Below, piece after piece: positions 8,529-17,022 of a stretch of DNA of 64,000 bases (the stretch's first letter is position 1; the number at the start of each line of letters is the position of its first letter). The notes under the pieces were generated by a model that saw nothing but the letters and a program-made list of their open reading frames with translations, had not been told where the DNA came from and did not search any database. The stretch is taken from the NCBI RefSeq assembly GCF_001580455.1, contig NZ_CP010951.1:2629001-2693000 (forward strand), in the 5' to 3' direction. This DNA comes from Ramlibacter tataouinensis. GTDB lineage: Bacteria > Pseudomonadota > Gammaproteobacteria > Burkholderiales > Burkholderiaceae_C. The position numbers and the translations under genes are program-made.

Positions 8529-9104
8529 ATGATAGGCAAACTGACTGGAACGCTGGGGGACAAGAACCCGCCGCAGGTGCTGGTGGACTGCAACGGCGTC
8601 GGCTACGAGGTGGACGTGCCGATGAGCACCTTCTACAACCTGCCTGGGCTGGGGGAGAAGGTGAGCCTGCTCACGCACTTCGTGGTGCGCGAGGACGCCC
8701 AGGTGCTTTACGGCTTCGCTTCCAGCGGCGAACGCGAGGCCTTCCGCCAGCTGATCCGGATCTCGGGCGTGGGCCCGCGCACCGCGCTGGCCGTGCTTTC
8801 GGGCATGAGCGTGAGCGACATCGCGCAGGCGGTGAGTGCGCAGGACGCGGGACGCCTGGTCAAGGTGCCTGGCATCGGCAAGAAGACGGCCGAGCGCCTG
8901 CTGCTGGAACTCAAAGGCAAGCTCGGCCCCGATCTGGGAACGGCCTCGGCCGCGGCGGCCAGTGACGCGCAGACCGACATCCTGCAAGCGCTGGTGGCGC
9001 TCGGCTACAGCGACAAGGAGGCCGCCGCGACGCTGAAGTCGCTGCCGCCGGATGTGGGCGTGAGCGAAGGCATCAAGCTGGCGCTGAAGGCGCTGTCCAG
9101 ATAG
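8529..9104 (+). CDS. ruvA: Holliday junction branch migration protein RuvA
   Basis: A 191-residue tetrameric DNA-binding subunit that holds the four-way junction for RuvB. Domain I (OB-fold, starting MIGKLTGTLGDK), the two helix-hairpin-helix motifs in domain II (ISGVGPRTALAVLSG, VPGIGKKTAERLLLEL) and the short C-terminal RuvB-binding domain (ILQALVALGYSDKEA) are all visible. It starts the plus-strand block ruvA - C13 peptidase - ruvB - rhomboid. Its stop overlaps the next start by one base. Confidence 0.96.
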   Translation: MIGKLTGTLGDKNPPQVLVDCNGVGYEVDVPMSTFYNLPGLGEKVSLLTHFVVREDAQVLYGFASSGEREAFRQLIRISGVGPRTALAVLSGMSVSDIAQAVSAQDAGRLVKVPGIGKKTAERLLLELKGKLGPDLGTASAAAASDAQTDILQALVALGYSDKEAAATLKSLPPDVGVSEGIKLALKALSR

Positions 9105-9946
9105 TGAAAGCCATGCGGCACTGGTCAACCCGGCTCCTGGGCCTGTGGCTGGTGTTGCTGCTGTGCGGCTGCGCCGTTTCACCCTACGCCAAGGAACCGA
9201 AGCAGCGCAGCGACGCCCTGCTCGAGACGCAGATTCGCGAGGCGGGCGCGCGGCTGGCGCCGGGGCAGCCGCCGCGCGTCATCTTCGCCGGTTTCGCGAT
9301 GCATTCTGAGTCCAATGCCTTCCGCGGCGACGTGCTGCTAGCCGAGAAGGTCATGCGCGGCATCGACCCGCAGGCGGTGGTCTTCAAGCTGTCCAACCCG
9401 GCGTTCGGCCAGGAGGCCGATCTGCCCTTTGCCACGCGCGAGAACGTCGCCGCCGTGCTGCAGGCCATCGGGGCGCAGGCGCGTCCGCAGGACAAGGTGG
9501 TGGTGCTGCTGACCACCCATGGCCACGTCAATCTGCTGGAGGTCTACGCGGCCAACACCCGGCTGGGTGTCGTCGGCCCGGCCGAGCTGCGCGAGTGGCT
9601 GGCCCCGCTGCGTGGCCAGCCCACCCTGCTGATGGTGTCGGCCTGCTATTCGGGCTCGTTCCTGCCCACGCTGCGCGGGCCCTCGCGCATCGTGCTGACG
9701 GCGGCCGCTGACGACCGCCCGTCCTTCGGTTGCCAGTTCCACAGCCGCAACACCTTCTTCATCGAGGAGTTGCTCGGCCAGCCTGGGCTGGCGGCGCAGT
9801 CCCTCAGCGACTGGGTGCCGCAGGCCTATCGCGCCATCGAACAGCGCGAGCTGGCGCTCAAGCTGGCACCGTCGCAGCCGCAAGCCTTCTTCGGCGCGGA
9901 CGTGCAGGCCTGGGCCCGGCAGCCGATCGCGCAATGGTTGAACTAG
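9104..9946 (+). CDS. C13 (legumain-like) family cysteine peptidase, predicted lipoprotein
   Basis: A 280-residue protein inserted between ruvA and ruvB. The N-terminus is a lipoprotein signal: hydrophobic LWLVLLLCGC, with Cys23 as the likely lipidated residue. The catalytic dyad of clan CD peptidases is visible as His139-Gly140 (LLTTHGHVNL) and Ala180-Cys181 (MVSACYSGSF). A second block, LTAAADDRPSFGCQ, contains the region lining the specificity pocket. The start is GTG 9104, overlapping the ruvA stop; an ATG at 9113 is possible. It is probably a periplasmic, membrane-tethered protease of unknown substrate. The location in the ruv operon appears to be positional rather than functional. Confidence 0.82.
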   Translation: MKAMRHWSTRLLGLWLVLLLCGCAVSPYAKEPKQRSDALLETQIREAGARLAPGQPPRVIFAGFAMHSESNAFRGDVLLAEKVMRGIDPQAVVFKLSNPAFGQEADLPFATRENVAAVLQAIGAQARPQDKVVVLLTTHGHVNLLEVYAANTRLGVVGPAELREWLAPLRGQPTLLMVSACYSGSFLPTLRGPSRIVLTAAADDRPSFGCQFHSRNTFFIEELLGQPGLAAQSLSDWVPQAYRAIEQRELALKLAPSQPQAFFGADVQAWARQPIAQWLN

Positions 9947-9966
9947 TGACAGGACCAACCAAGCCA

Positions 9967-11025
9967 ATGAGCATCCAGACCGACGATTTCGCTCCGCCGC
10001 CGCCCAAGCGCGTGGTGTCGGCCGCCGCCGCCTCGCCGAACGAGGAGGCCATCGAACGCGCCCTGCGCCCCAAGCTGCTGCAGGAGTACGTGGGCCAGGC
10101 CAAGACCCGCGAGCAGTTGGAGATCTTCATCGGCGCGGCGAAGAAGCGCGGCGAAGCGCTGGACCACGTGCTGCTGTTCGGTCCGCCGGGCCTGGGCAAG
10201 ACCACGCTGTCGCACATCATCGCCCACGAGCTGGGCGTGAACCTGCGCCAGACCTCCGGCCCGGTGCTGGAAAAGCCCAAGGACCTGGCGGCGCTGCTGA
10301 CCAACCTCGAGAAGAACGACGTGCTCTTCATCGACGAGATCCACCGCCTGTCGCCGGTGGTCGAGGAGATCCTGTACCCGGCGCTGGAGGACTACCAGAT
10401 CGACATCATGATCGGCGAGGGGCCGGCCGCGCGCTCGATCAAGCTGGACCTGCAGCCCTTCACGCTGGTGGGCGCGACCACCCGCGCCGGCATGCTGACC
10501 AACCCGCTGCGCGACCGCTTCGGCATCGTGGCGCGGCTGGAGTTCTACACGGCCGATGAACTGGCGCGTATCGTCCGGCGCAGCGCCGGGCTGCTGCAGG
10601 CGCCGATCGACGAAGACGGCTGCGTGGAGATCGCCCGGCGCTCGCGCGGCACGCCGCGCATCTCCAACCGCCTGCTGCGCCGGGTGCGCGACTACGCCGA
10701 CGTCAAGGGCTCGGGCCACATCACGCAGGACATCGCGCACAAGGCGCTGGCCATGCTCGACGTCGATCCGCAGGGATTCGACGTCATGGACCGCAAGCTG
10801 CTGGAGGCGGTGATCCACCGCTTCGACGGCGGCCCGGTGGGGCTGGACAACATTGCCGCCTCCATCGGCGAAGAACGCGACACCATCGAGGACGTGATCG
10901 AGCCCTACCTGATACAGCAAGGCTACCTGCAGCGCACGCCGCGCGGGCGGGTGGCCACCACGGCGGCGTACCGGCACCTCGGCGTGGTACCGCCCAAGGA
11001 AGCAGGGGGATTGTTTGACGCATAG
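9967..11025 (+). CDS. ruvB: Holliday junction branch migration ATPase RuvB
   Basis: A 352-residue AAA+ motor that drives branch migration with RuvA. Walker A is GPPGLGKTTLS, Walker B is LFIDEIHRLS, sensor 1 is in LVGATTRAGML, and the arginine finger region follows as LRDRFGIV. The C-terminal winged helix ends with RTPRGRVATTAAYRHLG. The ATG at 9967 (MSIQTDDFAPPPPKR) gives normal length; a longer frame upstream overlaps the C13 gene and is not used. The next gene starts 11 bases before its stop. Confidence 0.96.
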   Translation: MSIQTDDFAPPPPKRVVSAAAASPNEEAIERALRPKLLQEYVGQAKTREQLEIFIGAAKKRGEALDHVLLFGPPGLGKTTLSHIIAHELGVNLRQTSGPVLEKPKDLAALLTNLEKNDVLFIDEIHRLSPVVEEILYPALEDYQIDIMIGEGPAARSIKLDLQPFTLVGATTRAGMLTNPLRDRFGIVARLEFYTADELARIVRRSAGLLQAPIDEDGCVEIARRSRGTPRISNRLLRRVRDYADVKGSGHITQDIAHKALAMLDVDPQGFDVMDRKLLEAVIHRFDGGPVGLDNIAASIGEERDTIEDVIEPYLIQQGYLQRTPRGRVATTAAYRHLGVVPPKEAGGLFDA

Positions 11026-12715
11026 GTCGAGCGGCGAGGCTGCGCGCACGGCGCAGGCAGGGCAACAAGAGGGAATCTGGCAGTACAAGGCGCGGTGGCG
11101 CAGTTCGGTGGGGCTGGTCACCGGCGTCATGCTGGCGATCACCAGCGGCACCGCGCTGCTGGCCGCGTCCGCGCCGGGCGGGCTGGCCCCCATCCTGTGG
11201 GGCACCGCCGCGCTGTTCGCCTGGGGCACCTGGGGGATCGGCCGGCCGCTGTTCCGGAACGACTGGGTTCTGCGCATCGGTCCGCGCGGCGTCAGCAGCT
11301 ACATGCTCAATGGCCGCACCATCCCCTGGCGCGACATCCGGGATGTCAGCGTGGAAACCGTGCAGCGCAACGCGATCGTGGTGCTCACGCTGGCAGCGGA
11401 TGCGACCGAGTCCCTACAGAAGACGCGCCGATGGCTGAGCGGGCGCAAGCCCGAGCGCCGCATCGCGCTGGGCGCATTGCGACCCGCGCAGGCCGCCGAG
11501 GCCATTGCCGCGTTGAACCAGGGCTTCGTCGCGCGCGCAGAGCACGCGGCTGCCGCGGCCGAGGCCCGCGAGAAGGAAGCGAAGTACGAGGCCGCCTTCG
11601 CGCAGGAGCTGGCGCGGCTGACGCCCATGCCCTGGGCGCTGTACGCGATGGTGGCGCTCAATGTGGGCGTGTGGCTGGGCAACGTGCTGACGGGGCTGTC
11701 CCTCATGCAGCCGTCCTCCGCCGACCTGTTCCGCTGGGGCGCCAACTCGGCCTGGGCCGTCACCCGCGAGCACGAGTACCGGCGCCTGCTCACCGCCACC
11801 TTCCTGCACGGAGGCGCCATCCACCTGGCAATGAACATGCTGGGCTTGTGGGGGGCGGGCAAGTTGCTCAACCGCCTCTATGGCAACGGGCAGTTCCTGC
11901 TGATTTACTTCGCCAGCGCGCTGGCCGGCTCCGCGGCCAGCCTGCATTTCGGCGCGCAGACGGCGGTCTCGGTGGGCGCCTCGGGCGCGGTCTTCGGCGT
12001 GCTGGGCGCGCTGATCGTGGCGGCGCAGCGGCACCGCGAACAGCTGCCGAAGGCGCTGAACCGAAACATCATGACCAGCGAAGGTCTGTTCCTGGCCTAC
12101 GCCCTGGTCAATGGGTTTTCGAAGCAGGGCATCGACAACGCCGCGCACATGGGCGGCCTGCTTGCGGGCGCCTGCATGGCCTGGCTGCTGGCGAGCCTGC
12201 TGACGCGGCCCGCGGCCGGCGCGCGCCGGATGCGCGCGGCTGCCGCTGCGGCGGGCGTGGCGGTGGCCGTGGCCGGCGTGGTGCTGGCGGCACCGGCGGC
12301 GCGCGTCGATCACGGCACGCTGTTCGCTGCCGGCGAGCGGCTGCAGCGCGTCATCCCCAAGATCCAGTCCGCGGCGGCAGCGCTCCAGCAGGACGCCCGG
12401 GCGGGCGAGGCCGGCCGCATGAGCGTGCAGCAGTTCGCCGACAAGGTGGAGCGGCATCACCTGCCGGCCTTGCGCGCCGCCCACGCGGAGCTGGCCGCGA
12501 TACCGCGGGCCCAGGGCGACCCCCGCGCCGACATGATCGCCGACCTCGCGCAGTTCACGGCAAGCATGATCGAGCTGTCGGAACTGCAGCTGCGCATCCA
12601 GCGCGGCCAAGGCGAGCCGGATACGCAGGCGCGGATCCAGCGCCTGGAGCAGCAGATTCAGCTCATGGCGCGGCGGATGCAGGAGCGCCAGGCTGCGGCG
12701 AAGAAGCCGCGCTGA
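11015..12715 (+). CDS. Rhomboid family intramembrane serine protease
   Basis: A 566-residue membrane protein. Residues 30-75 form two hydrophobic helices, followed by a PH-like stretch (RIGPRGVSSYMLNGR) and a coiled, Ala/Glu-rich segment (about 170-200). The rhomboid core spans about 205-395: EHEYRRLLTATFLHGGAIHLAMN carries His265, His270 and Asn274 in TM2; the nucleophile is Ser323 in GASGAVFG, and the general base is His378 in AAHMGGLLAG. A further TM helix and a coiled-coil tail (about 430-566) follow. The start is TTG 11015, overlapping ruvB by 11 bases. Its last 53 bases overlap the convergent hydroxylase gene. The substrate is unknown. Confidence 0.85.
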   Translation: MTHRSSGEAARTAQAGQQEGIWQYKARWRSSVGLVTGVMLAITSGTALLAASAPGGLAPILWGTAALFAWGTWGIGRPLFRNDWVLRIGPRGVSSYMLNGRTIPWRDIRDVSVETVQRNAIVVLTLAADATESLQKTRRWLSGRKPERRIALGALRPAQAAEAIAALNQGFVARAEHAAAAAEAREKEAKYEAAFAQELARLTPMPWALYAMVALNVGVWLGNVLTGLSLMQPSSADLFRWGANSAWAVTREHEYRRLLTATFLHGGAIHLAMNMLGLWGAGKLLNRLYGNGQFLLIYFASALAGSAASLHFGAQTAVSVGASGAVFGVLGALIVAAQRHREQLPKALNRNIMTSEGLFLAYALVNGFSKQGIDNAAHMGGLLAGACMAWLLASLLTRPAAGARRMRAAAAAAGVAVAVAGVVLAAPAARVDHGTLFAAGERLQRVIPKIQSAAAALQQDARAGEAGRMSVQQFADKVERHHLPALRAAHAELAAIPRAQGDPRADMIADLAQFTASMIELSELQLRIQRGQGEPDTQARIQRLEQQIQLMARRMQERQAAAKKPR

Positions 12716-14405
12716 AGTCGGCAGGCTCCCTGCGCACGTTGTGCACGATGAGGATCTGCGCGACGTAGTAGGTGGCCAGGATCGCGAACTGCGCCATCGG
12801 CAGCGGCAGGGCGAACTTGTTGATCGCCAGGATCGAGTCGCTGAGCATGAAGAACACCGCGCCCGCCGCCACGCCGATCGAGGCCTTGTCGCGGATCACG
12901 GCGGCGCGCCCGATCGCCTGCGCCGCCATCAGGGCGATCACCAGCGCGTAGGCGGCCACGGCCACCTTCAGCACCGGCCCCAGGTGCGCGAACAGCACGG
13001 CATACATGAGCGCGGCGGCGCCCAGCGCCGCGAGCAGCGCCGGGCGGCTGGCGAACCAGGGCGCGTCGCGCCGGAGCAGGGCGATGTAGCACAGATGCGC
13101 GGCCAGGAAGCTCACCAGCCCGGGGATGAACTGGCCCGGCAGCATCAGCAGCACGTCGCCGCCCAGCGAGAACACCAGGGCCGCCACCAGCAGCCATGAG
13201 AACCGGCCGCGCTGGAGCACGAAGGCGATCGCCAGCACCATCGCCAGCGGCTTGAATACCTGGAAGGCCGCCGTCATGCCGGTCGCGGCGGTGGCCGTCG
13301 ACAGGGCGGCCGCTTCGACCAGCAGCACTTCGAGCATGCCGATGCGGCCCTGCATCACCGCGCCCAGGCTCCACAGGCCGGCGGCCAGCGCCGCCAGCCA
13401 GGCCGCCGACTGCGCCAGCGGCAGGCGGTCGGCGTTCCACAGGAACAGTACCGACCCGGCCAGCAGCAGCAGGAACTGGGCGAAGGCGAAGCCGGCCAGG
13501 CGGGGCGTCATCGGCGGGTGGAAGCGCTGCATGCGCGCGATGTCGAAGTCCGGCTTGGGAAAGCGCGCGGCGACGTCGGCCGGGCGCCAGCCCGGCGGCT
13601 TGAACCAGACGCGCAGCTTGTCGGCCCAGCTGCGCGCATGCCAGCAGTCCTTGGCCAGCGCCCAATAGACCTCGGCGTTCGACCACAGCGGGTCCCAGCT
13701 GTCCAGCGGCGCGCGCGTGCCGTACACGCACTTCTCGTCTTCTTCCACGAAGCTGCCGAACAGGCGGTCCCAGACAATGAGGATGCCGCCGTAGTTGCGG
13801 TCGAGGTAGCGCTCGTTGACCGCATGGTGCACCCGGTGGTTCGAGGGCGAGCAGAACCAGCGGTCGAACCATCCGAGCTTGGGCACGTGCTCGGTATGCA
13901 CCCAGAACTGGTACAGCAGGTCGATCAGCGCCACCACGCCGAACACCAGCGGCGGCACGCCGGCCAGCGCCATCGGCAGGTAGAAGATCCAGCCGAGCAG
14001 TGCGCCCGAGCTGGTCTGGCGCAGGGCGGTCGACAGGTTGTAGTCCTGGCTCTGGTGATGCACCACGTGCGCCGCCCAGAAGATCGCGCTCTCGTGGCCG
14101 GCGCGGTGCAGCCAGTAGTAGCACAGGTCGTAGAACACCAGCGCCAGCAGCCAGCCGAACGCCGAGGTCCAGAACGCATCGTTGTGCCACAACGCCACCG
14201 CGCCATACACCGCGGTGTAGATGCCCACGCGGAACAGCCGGGTGAGCACTGCGCTCACCTGGCTCAGCATGCCCAGGCTGATGCTGTTGATGGCGTCGTT
14301 GAGCCGGTAGGTGTCGCGCCCGCGCGCCCGGCCGATGGCGAATTCGATGGCGATCAGGCCCAGGAAAACGGGCGTGGCCAGGACGATGACTTGCGACGGG
14401 CTCAA
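12663..14405 (-). CDS. Fusion of AGMO-like fatty acid hydroxylase and YhhN (lysoplasmalogenase-like) domain
   Basis: A 580-residue multi-pass membrane protein with two recognisable halves. Residues 1-230 carry the eight-plus-histidine di-iron pattern of the sterol desaturase/alkylglycerol monooxygenase family: HRAGH (100-104), HVVHH (113-117), VHTEH (170-173) and NHRVHH (190-194), ending NYGGILIVWDRLFGSF. Residues about 305-555 carry YhhN/TMEM86 signatures: KP at 385-386, SLGGDVLLM (413-421), FIPGLVSFLAAHLCY (426-440) and GAVFFMLSDSILA (515-527). Both families act on ether lipids in animals, so a bifunctional ether-lipid-degrading enzyme is plausible (inference). The tail is Ala/Pro/Ser-rich and overlaps the rhomboid gene. 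Confidence 0.82.
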   Translation of the reverse strand: MSPSQVIVLATPVFLGLIAIEFAIGRARGRDTYRLNDAINSISLGMLSQVSAVLTRLFRVGIYTAVYGAVALWHNDAFWTSAFGWLLALVFYDLCYYWLHRAGHESAIFWAAHVVHHQSQDYNLSTALRQTSSGALLGWIFYLPMALAGVPPLVFGVVALIDLLYQFWVHTEHVPKLGWFDRWFCSPSNHRVHHAVNERYLDRNYGGILIVWDRLFGSFVEEDEKCVYGTRAPLDSWDPLWSNAEVYWALAKDCWHARSWADKLRVWFKPPGWRPADVAARFPKPDFDIARMQRFHPPMTPRLAGFAFAQFLLLLAGSVLFLWNADRLPLAQSAAWLAALAAGLWSLGAVMQGRIGMLEVLLVEAAALSTATAATGMTAAFQVFKPLAMVLAIAFVLQRGRFSWLLVAALVFSLGGDVLLMLPGQFIPGLVSFLAAHLCYIALLRRDAPWFASRPALLAALGAAALMYAVLFAHLGPVLKVAVAAYALVIALMAAQAIGRAAVIRDKASIGVAAGAVFFMLSDSILAINKFALPLPMAQFAILATYYVAQILIVHNVRREPADFSAASSPQPGAPASAAP

Positions 14406-14494
14406 TGGATCTCCTCCGCCCTACGGGCTGCGGGCTGCGGTGCTATGAGCCTTCGGCGCGGCCGTTCGGCTCATGGACCCGATTTTCGAGCCCG

Positions 14495-15679
14495 TCAGCT
14501 GAGCGCGCCTCTGGCGTCAACCCTGATGACGCGATCCACCGTCCCGGAGAGGAGGCCGCCGGTGACGCCGACCATGGACTCGTGCAGGTTCACCGTCGGA
14601 TCGCAATGGCCGGGGATCAGCCACAGCATGCGGCCGATCTCCGGCACGCGGGTGCTCGTGCCGGCCGGGCGCAGGATGCCGTGCTCGTCGCCGCCATTGA
14701 AGTATTCCAGCTCGGTCTCGGCGTCCAGCGCCAGCACCCGGGGCAGGCCGGAGTCGATCGCGTGGCTCTTGTGGCCGGCGTCGCACACCGCATGCCCGGC
14801 CTGGGCGCTGATCACCTGGGTCTTGACGAACAGCGCATGCTCGAACTGCGGCTGCGCGGCGTCGCGCTCGTTCGCCGCGTAGTCGGCGTCCATGAACAGG
14901 AAGGAGCCGGCCTGCAGCTCGCCGAAGACGCCGCTGGCGGCCTCGCACACCATGCTGCCGGTGCCGGCGCCCGTGATGAGACCCACCGGAATGCCCTCGG
15001 CCTCGATCAGCTTGCGGGTGTAGACCGCGTCCTCCACCACCATCGAGATCGCATCGCGCCGCTCGCGGGCGCCACGCAGGTGCTGGGCCTTGCCGTGGTA
15101 GGCCTGCAGGCCCGCAAAGTGCAGCCCGGTATGCCGGCGGATCTCGTGGGCCAGCGCGAGCGCGTGTGGGCCGGGCGGCACGCCGCAGCGGCCCTGGCCG
15201 ACATCGATCTCCACGAAGACGTCGACCACCGCGCGCAGCTTGCCGGATTCCTCCATGGCCTGGCTCAGGCGCCGGATGCCCTCTACGCTGTCCACCGCGA
15301 TGGCGAGCTGCCCGCCCCGGTCGGCCAGCAGGTTCGCCAGCGCCGCCACGCGCGCGAGCTTGTGCGGCGCGATGACTTCGTTGCTGATGTAGATGTCGTT
15401 GACGCCGCCGGCCGCCATGGCCTCGGCCTCGGCCGTTTTCTGGACGCACACGCCCACCGCGCCGGCTGCGACCTGCAGCCGGGCCAGTTCGGCACTCTTG
15501 TGCATCTTGGCGTGCGGCCGCCAGCGCACACCGTGCTTGCGCGCGAACTCCGCCATGCGCGTGATGTTGCGCTTCATGGCGTCCAGGTCCACCACCAGGG
15601 CGGGGGTGTCGATGTCGGTGACGCTGCGGCCGACCAGGTCCTGCAGCTGCTCAAAGGGTGTTTTCGTCGGCAGCTTCAT
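14495..15679 (-). CDS. D-threonine aldolase / D-serine dehydratase-like PLP enzyme (fold type III)
   Basis: A 394-residue PLP enzyme with an alanine-racemase-like N-terminal barrel and a D-serine dehydratase-like C-terminal domain. The PLP lysine is expected at Lys58 in RPHAKMHK. GAGTGS binds the phosphate. The metal pair His...Cys of the family is seen in IPGHCDPTVNLHE. It should cleave D-threonine or D-3-hydroxyaspartate to glycine/glyoxylate products, or deaminate D-serine; the sequence does not settle which. The start ATG at 15679 lies 28 bases inside the end of the upstream phosphatase gene in another frame, indicating translational coupling. Confidence 0.8.
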   Translation of the reverse strand: MKLPTKTPFEQLQDLVGRSVTDIDTPALVVDLDAMKRNITRMAEFARKHGVRWRPHAKMHKSAELARLQVAAGAVGVCVQKTAEAEAMAAGGVNDIYISNEVIAPHKLARVAALANLLADRGGQLAIAVDSVEGIRRLSQAMEESGKLRAVVDVFVEIDVGQGRCGVPPGPHALALAHEIRRHTGLHFAGLQAYHGKAQHLRGARERRDAISMVVEDAVYTRKLIEAEGIPVGLITGAGTGSMVCEAASGVFGELQAGSFLFMDADYAANERDAAQPQFEHALFVKTQVISAQAGHAVCDAGHKSHAIDSGLPRVLALDAETELEYFNGGDEHGILRPAGTSTRVPEIGRMLWLIPGHCDPTVNLHESMVGVTGGLLSGTVDRVIRVDARGALS

Positions 15680-16289
15680 TCAAATGTTGGGTGTCGGACC
15701 AGCCGACCAGCGTGAAACCCTGGGGCGTCCAGAGCAGACGGTTGATGGCGCCGTTGGGAAGCTCCCAGGTGCGCGGCGCGTTCACCTCCTGGCGGGTGGC
15801 CAGGCGATAGAGCGCGTCCAGCACGCCCCCGTGCGCCACCACGACGATCAGCTCGCCCGGATGGCGCGCTGCCAGTTCGGTGACCGTGCGGGTCACGCGC
15901 TCGCGCAGCTGCAGCAGCGATTCGCCGCCTTGAGGGGGCTGCCATTCGGGCACGCGCCGGCGCCAGCTCTGCGCGTGATCGGGCCATTGCTCGTGGATCT
16001 CGTCGAAGGTCATGCCTTCGAAGACGCCGAAGCTGCGCTCGCGCAGCCCTTCGTCCGGCACCAGCGGCACGCCGGTCAGCTCGGAGATCGACGCCGCGGT
16101 CTGCCGCGCCCGCCCCAGGTCGCTGGTGTAGACGGCGCTGATCGGCTCGCCCACCAGGGCCTCGCCCACGCGGCGCGCCTGCCAGAGGCCGGTGTCGTTC
16201 AATGAGACATCGAGCTGGCCCTGGATTCGCGAGTCCACGTTCCAGGAAGTCTCGCCATGTCGCACGGCGATGATGCGGGTGGCTTCCAC
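15651..16289 (-). CDS. Histidine phosphatase family protein (GpmB/CobC-like)
   Basis: A 212-residue cytoplasmic phosphatase. The phosphohistidine motif RHGETSWN is at residues 10-17, followed by QGQLDVSLND and SDLGRARQTA. The second catalytic histidine is in VVVAHGGVLDAL. Members act on phosphoglycerate, alpha-ribazole phosphate or other small phosphates, and the sequence does not pick a substrate. The start is GTG 16289 with a G-rich stretch upstream. A perfect 14-bp inverted repeat sits 15-45 bases upstream of the start. It overlaps the next gene by 29 bases. Confidence 0.88.
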   Translation of the reverse strand: MEATRIIAVRHGETSWNVDSRIQGQLDVSLNDTGLWQARRVGEALVGEPISAVYTSDLGRARQTAASISELTGVPLVPDEGLRERSFGVFEGMTFDEIHEQWPDHAQSWRRRVPEWQPPQGGESLLQLRERVTRTVTELAARHPGELIVVVAHGGVLDALYRLATRQEVNAPRTWELPNGAINRLLWTPQGFTLVGWSDTQHLNEAADENTL

Positions 16290-16303
16290 GCCCCCATTCT
16301 ATT

Positions 16304-16334
16304 AACTTCAAAATCGCCTCGCGATTTTGAAGTT
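16304..16334. repeat. Perfect 14-bp inverted repeat between DUF4136 and phosphatase genes
   Basis: AACTTCAAAATCGC (16304-16317), loop CTC, GCGATTTTGAAGTT (16321-16334). All 14 pairs match. It sits 15 bases upstream of the histidine phosphatase start and 56 bases beyond the DUF4136 stop (both minus strand). There is no T run after it on the minus strand, so it could be a transcript-processing hairpin, weak terminator or operator. Its A/T content stands out from the GC-rich surroundings. Confidence 0.7.
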
Positions 16335-16390
16335 GTTCAGGCAGCGTGACCGCGCTGCGCGTTGCTTCTCGCGGTCCTCCAAACTGCGAT

Positions 16391-16978
16391 CTATCCGGCG
16401 AGCTGGATGTTCACCACCCGCGGTCCGGGCGGCGGCACCGGGAAGCCTTGCATCGCCGCCTGGAACATCGCAGGCAGCACATAGGTCTGGTCGCGCCAGG
16501 GGCCATCGTTGATGGCCCGGGTTTCGTAGACGACGCGGTTGGAACTCAGGTCACGGATGATGACGTTGACCTCGCGGTGGTACCACGGGTAGTCCATGCC
16601 GGACCACATGCCGTAGAAGGCGTAGTGCCGGCCGTAGCCATAGCCCCATCCCCAGCCGTTCCACCAGGGATCGGCCCAGGGCGAGAGCACGCGAACGACG
16701 CTGGCGCTGACCTGCACGCTGTAGCGCGGGTTGTTGTCGTCGCGCCGGAAGCCGGCCTGGTACAGGGCGGGATCGGCCAGCGCCTCGAGCGCCGCGTGGT
16801 CGATGTGCTGCTGCGAGGGCAGGCGCTCGAAGCGATAGGTGGAGGGTGCCGGCGCCTCGGCGAGCTGGCTGAACGACTGCACCGTGTTGTCCAGCGTGTA
16901 GGTGCTCGCGCAGCCGGCGAGCGCGAGGACGCTCGCCGCCAGGAGCCAAGCCCACCATCTATTCAAGGACGACTTCAT
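16391..16978 (-). CDS. DUF4136 domain-containing lipoprotein
   Basis: A 195-residue predicted lipoprotein. The N-terminus MKSSLNRWWAWLLAASVLAL is followed by the lipobox LAGCAS, so the mature protein is anchored in the envelope. The remainder matches the DUF4136 pattern as I know it: a YxFxxxP start (TYRFERLPSQ), a central block, and the C-terminal VYETRAINDGPW and LPAMFQAAMQGFPVPP. A Trp/Gly/Tyr-rich insert (WWNGWGWGYGYGRHY) is notable. The ATG at 16978 gives a good signal peptide; the frame continues upstream but into ttcA. Function is unknown. Confidence 0.8.
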   Translation of the reverse strand: MKSSLNRWWAWLLAASVLALAGCASTYTLDNTVQSFSQLAEAPAPSTYRFERLPSQQHIDHAALEALADPALYQAGFRRDDNNPRYSVQVSASVVRVLSPWADPWWNGWGWGYGYGRHYAFYGMWSGMDYPWYHREVNVIIRDLSSNRVVYETRAINDGPWRDQTYVLPAMFQAAMQGFPVPPPGPRVVNIQLAG

Positions 16979-17022
16979 AAGCACCTCCGCCGTGAAGCCC
17001 TCCGGGCCCGCGGGCCCTGGCT

